A model generated the notes under the pieces. The model saw only the letters and a program-made list of their open reading frames with translations, was not told the origin of the DNA and did no database searches. 14,502 nucleotides of DNA. Source: Deltaproteobacteria bacterium. GTDB taxonomy: Bacteria; Desulfobacterota; Desulfobacteria; Desulfobacterales; JAFDDL01. Shown one piece after another: positions 13,372 through 14,502 of this stretch (its first letter is position 1; the number at the start of each line of letters is the position of its first letter). Both the position numbers and the translations under genes were made by a program. The DNA is taken from the NCBI GenBank assembly GCA_019310865.1, contig JAFDDL010000032.1:1-14502 (forward strand), read 5' to 3'.

Positions 13372-14502
13372 ATGAAAGAAATAAAGGTGTTTACGCCGAT
13401 TAGCATAGGATCCATGACGCTCAAAAACAGGATAGTTTTAGCAGCGCTTCAAACTTCACTGTGTCACGACGGATATCCGACAGAGCCCTTTATCGCTTTT
13501 TTTGAACATCTTGCCAAAAGCGGCGCCAGTATGATCAACGTCGGCGGCGCCACAGTCAGTCAGGACCCACCCGGCCTTCAGTTTCCCTCCGGACCGGCAG
13601 TTGCCGATGACAAGCTAATCCCGGGTCTATCCAGGGTTGCTGATACGATAAAGATGCAGGGCGCCAAAGCCTGTCTGCAGCTATTTCATCCCGGCAGAGG
13701 CGCTTCAACCTATGCTGCTTCCCGGTATGGCATAACACCCTGGAGTGCGTCATCAACACGTCCCTTTTTAGCTGCGGTAGATTGGAAGATCACAAAAGAA
13801 GGAGATCAGTGGGATGTTCAGCAAGTTCTGGAACCGCTTCCGGTACGCGGAATAACCAAAGAAGAGATCAAGCAGGTTGTAATAATGAATGTAATGGGCG
13901 CCTTGCGGGCAATGGCAGCCGGCTTTGATGCCATTAACTTACATTTTGCGAACGTAACACTTGTCATGGACTTCATGTCGCCCTACACGAATACCCGAAC
14001 GGATGAGTATGGCGGTGATTGGGTAGGGCGGATGCGGCTGCCGTGTGAGATCCTGCAGGCTATCAGGTCGGCAGTGGGTCCGTATTATCCAATAACCGTT
14101 CGGATCCCGGTTGACCAGGGTGTCGGCGAGGCCGGTATACAGATCGATGATGTGGTAAAGCATATTGTACCGAGGCTTGAGGAGGCAGGCGCGGACGCTA
14201 TTGATGTTTCTGCGGGGATACTAGATGCGGCGCCGGATTACATCATTCCCCCGATGTATTATCCGAGGGGACTTTACATGAAACATGCCGAGGCAATTAA
14301 GAAGGCTACGAAATTACCGGTTCTAGCGGTTGGACGGCTTTGCGACCCAAGACTGATTGAAAGGTTTATTGAGACCGACAGGTGTGATGTGGTTCAGGTA
14401 TGCCGGCCGCTGTTAGCGGATCCGGAGTTGCCCAAAAAGATGATGCAAGACCGGTATGATGACGTTAGAATGTGTGTGGCATGTGGCTACTGTGCCAGCG
14501 GT
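13372..14502 (+). CDS. Old-Yellow-Enzyme / 2,4-dienoyl-CoA reductase family flavoprotein (3' end outside window)
   Basis: The first 377 codons are present and open to the window edge; the full enzyme would be about 650 aa. The FMN barrel starts FTPISIGSMTLKNRIV (7-22). It contains LFHPGRG (104-110), GFDAINLHFANVTLVMDFMSP (184-204) and NTRTDEYGGDW (207-217), and a phosphate-binding end LAVGRL (318-323). The first three cysteines of the [4Fe-4S] site are Cys368, Cys371 and Cys374 (CVACGYC), as in FadH and the bile-acid enzymes BaiCD/BaiH. The usual HGAHGYL segment reads HFANVTL. His191 remains, but the second His is Asn194 and the proton-donor Tyr position is Thr196, so substrate handling differs from FadH. 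It likely reduces or oxidises a C=C next to a carbonyl in a CoA ester or ring ketone, using NAD(P)H through FAD in the missing C-terminal domain. The ATG follows GGAAGGAGGG. Confidence 0.92.
   Translation, partial: MKEIKVFTPISIGSMTLKNRIVLAALQTSLCHDGYPTEPFIAFFEHLAKSGASMINVGGATVSQDPPGLQFPSGPAVADDKLIPGLSRVADTIKMQGAKACLQLFHPGRGASTYAASRYGITPWSASSTRPFLAAVDWKITKEGDQWDVQQVLEPLPVRGITKEEIKQVVIMNVMGALRAMAAGFDAINLHFANVTLVMDFMSPYTNTRTDEYGGDWVGRMRLPCEILQAIRSAVGPYYPITVRIPVDQGVGEAGIQIDDVVKHIVPRLEEAGADAIDVSAGILDAAPDYIIPPMYYPRGLYMKHAEAIKKATKLPVLAVGRLCDPRLIERFIETDRCDVVQVCRPLLADPELPKKMMQDRYDDVRMCVACGYCASG

Noticed and set aside
1..14502. CRISPR arrays, tRNA/rRNA genes, insertion sequences or phage genes
   Set aside because: No regularly spaced repeats, tRNA-like folds, transposase frames or terminal inverted repeats were seen. 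Rearrangements here look like homologous duplication and deletion.

Overview
The window looks like part of a catabolic gene island from a Gram-negative anaerobe. A complete TonB-dependent outer-membrane receptor implies an outer membrane. A tungsten-type aldehyde:ferredoxin oxidoreductase (AOR) with its own four-cluster ferredoxin implies low-potential anaerobic metabolism. Moderate base composition, purine-rich Shine-Dalgarno sites and many acyl-CoA enzymes would suit a Desulfobacterota (deltaproteobacterial) genome, but the taxonomy is inferred. Every supported gene is on the + strand.

Layout: 2-133, tail of a membrane protein. 210-4021, first gene block: thiolase-like protein with an altered active site, SnoaL/NTF2-like protein (copy 1), carboxymuconolactone-decarboxylase-like protein, intact SCP2-type thiolase, and DUF35 zinc-ribbon/OB-fold protein. 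4022-4465, a 444-base gap with a 12-bp dyad and a near-consensus sigma-54 promoter. 4466-6670, TonB-dependent receptor. 6775-7805, two tandem SnoaL-like genes (copies 2 and 3), each followed by the same perfect hairpin. 7884-10309, ferredoxin and AOR. 10413-12837, two unlike acyl-CoA dehydrogenases. 12896-13354, MaoC-like hot-dog protein. 13372 to the end, an Old-Yellow-Enzyme/2,4-dienoyl-CoA-reductase family flavoprotein cut by the window edge.

How the genes may work together (inference): the receptor imports a hydrophobic substrate. Acyl-CoA intermediates are desaturated by a possibly heteromeric acyl-CoA dehydrogenase and reduced or hydrated by the OYE-, MaoC- and SnoaL-type proteins. They are then cleaved by thiolase or retro-aldolase enzymes working with the DUF35 protein, and AOR plus ferredoxin handles an aldehyde. 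The mix of unlike acyl-CoA dehydrogenases, a MaoC protein lacking the usual catalytic pair, a thiolase-like protein lacking thiolase residues, and DUF35 resembles the logic of steroid side-chain degradation (FadE28/29, ChsH1/H2, Ltp2), here with anaerobic enzymes. The substrate cannot be read from the sequence.

The island also records rearrangement. There are three SnoaL paralogues, one a mosaic of the other two. A relic of an AOR C-terminus lies after SnoaL copy 1, and a relic of a third thiolase C-terminus lies after the AOR gene. This suggests that cassettes of SnoaL, ferredoxin, AOR and thiolase were duplicated and partly deleted. No tRNA, rRNA, CRISPR array or insertion sequence was seen.
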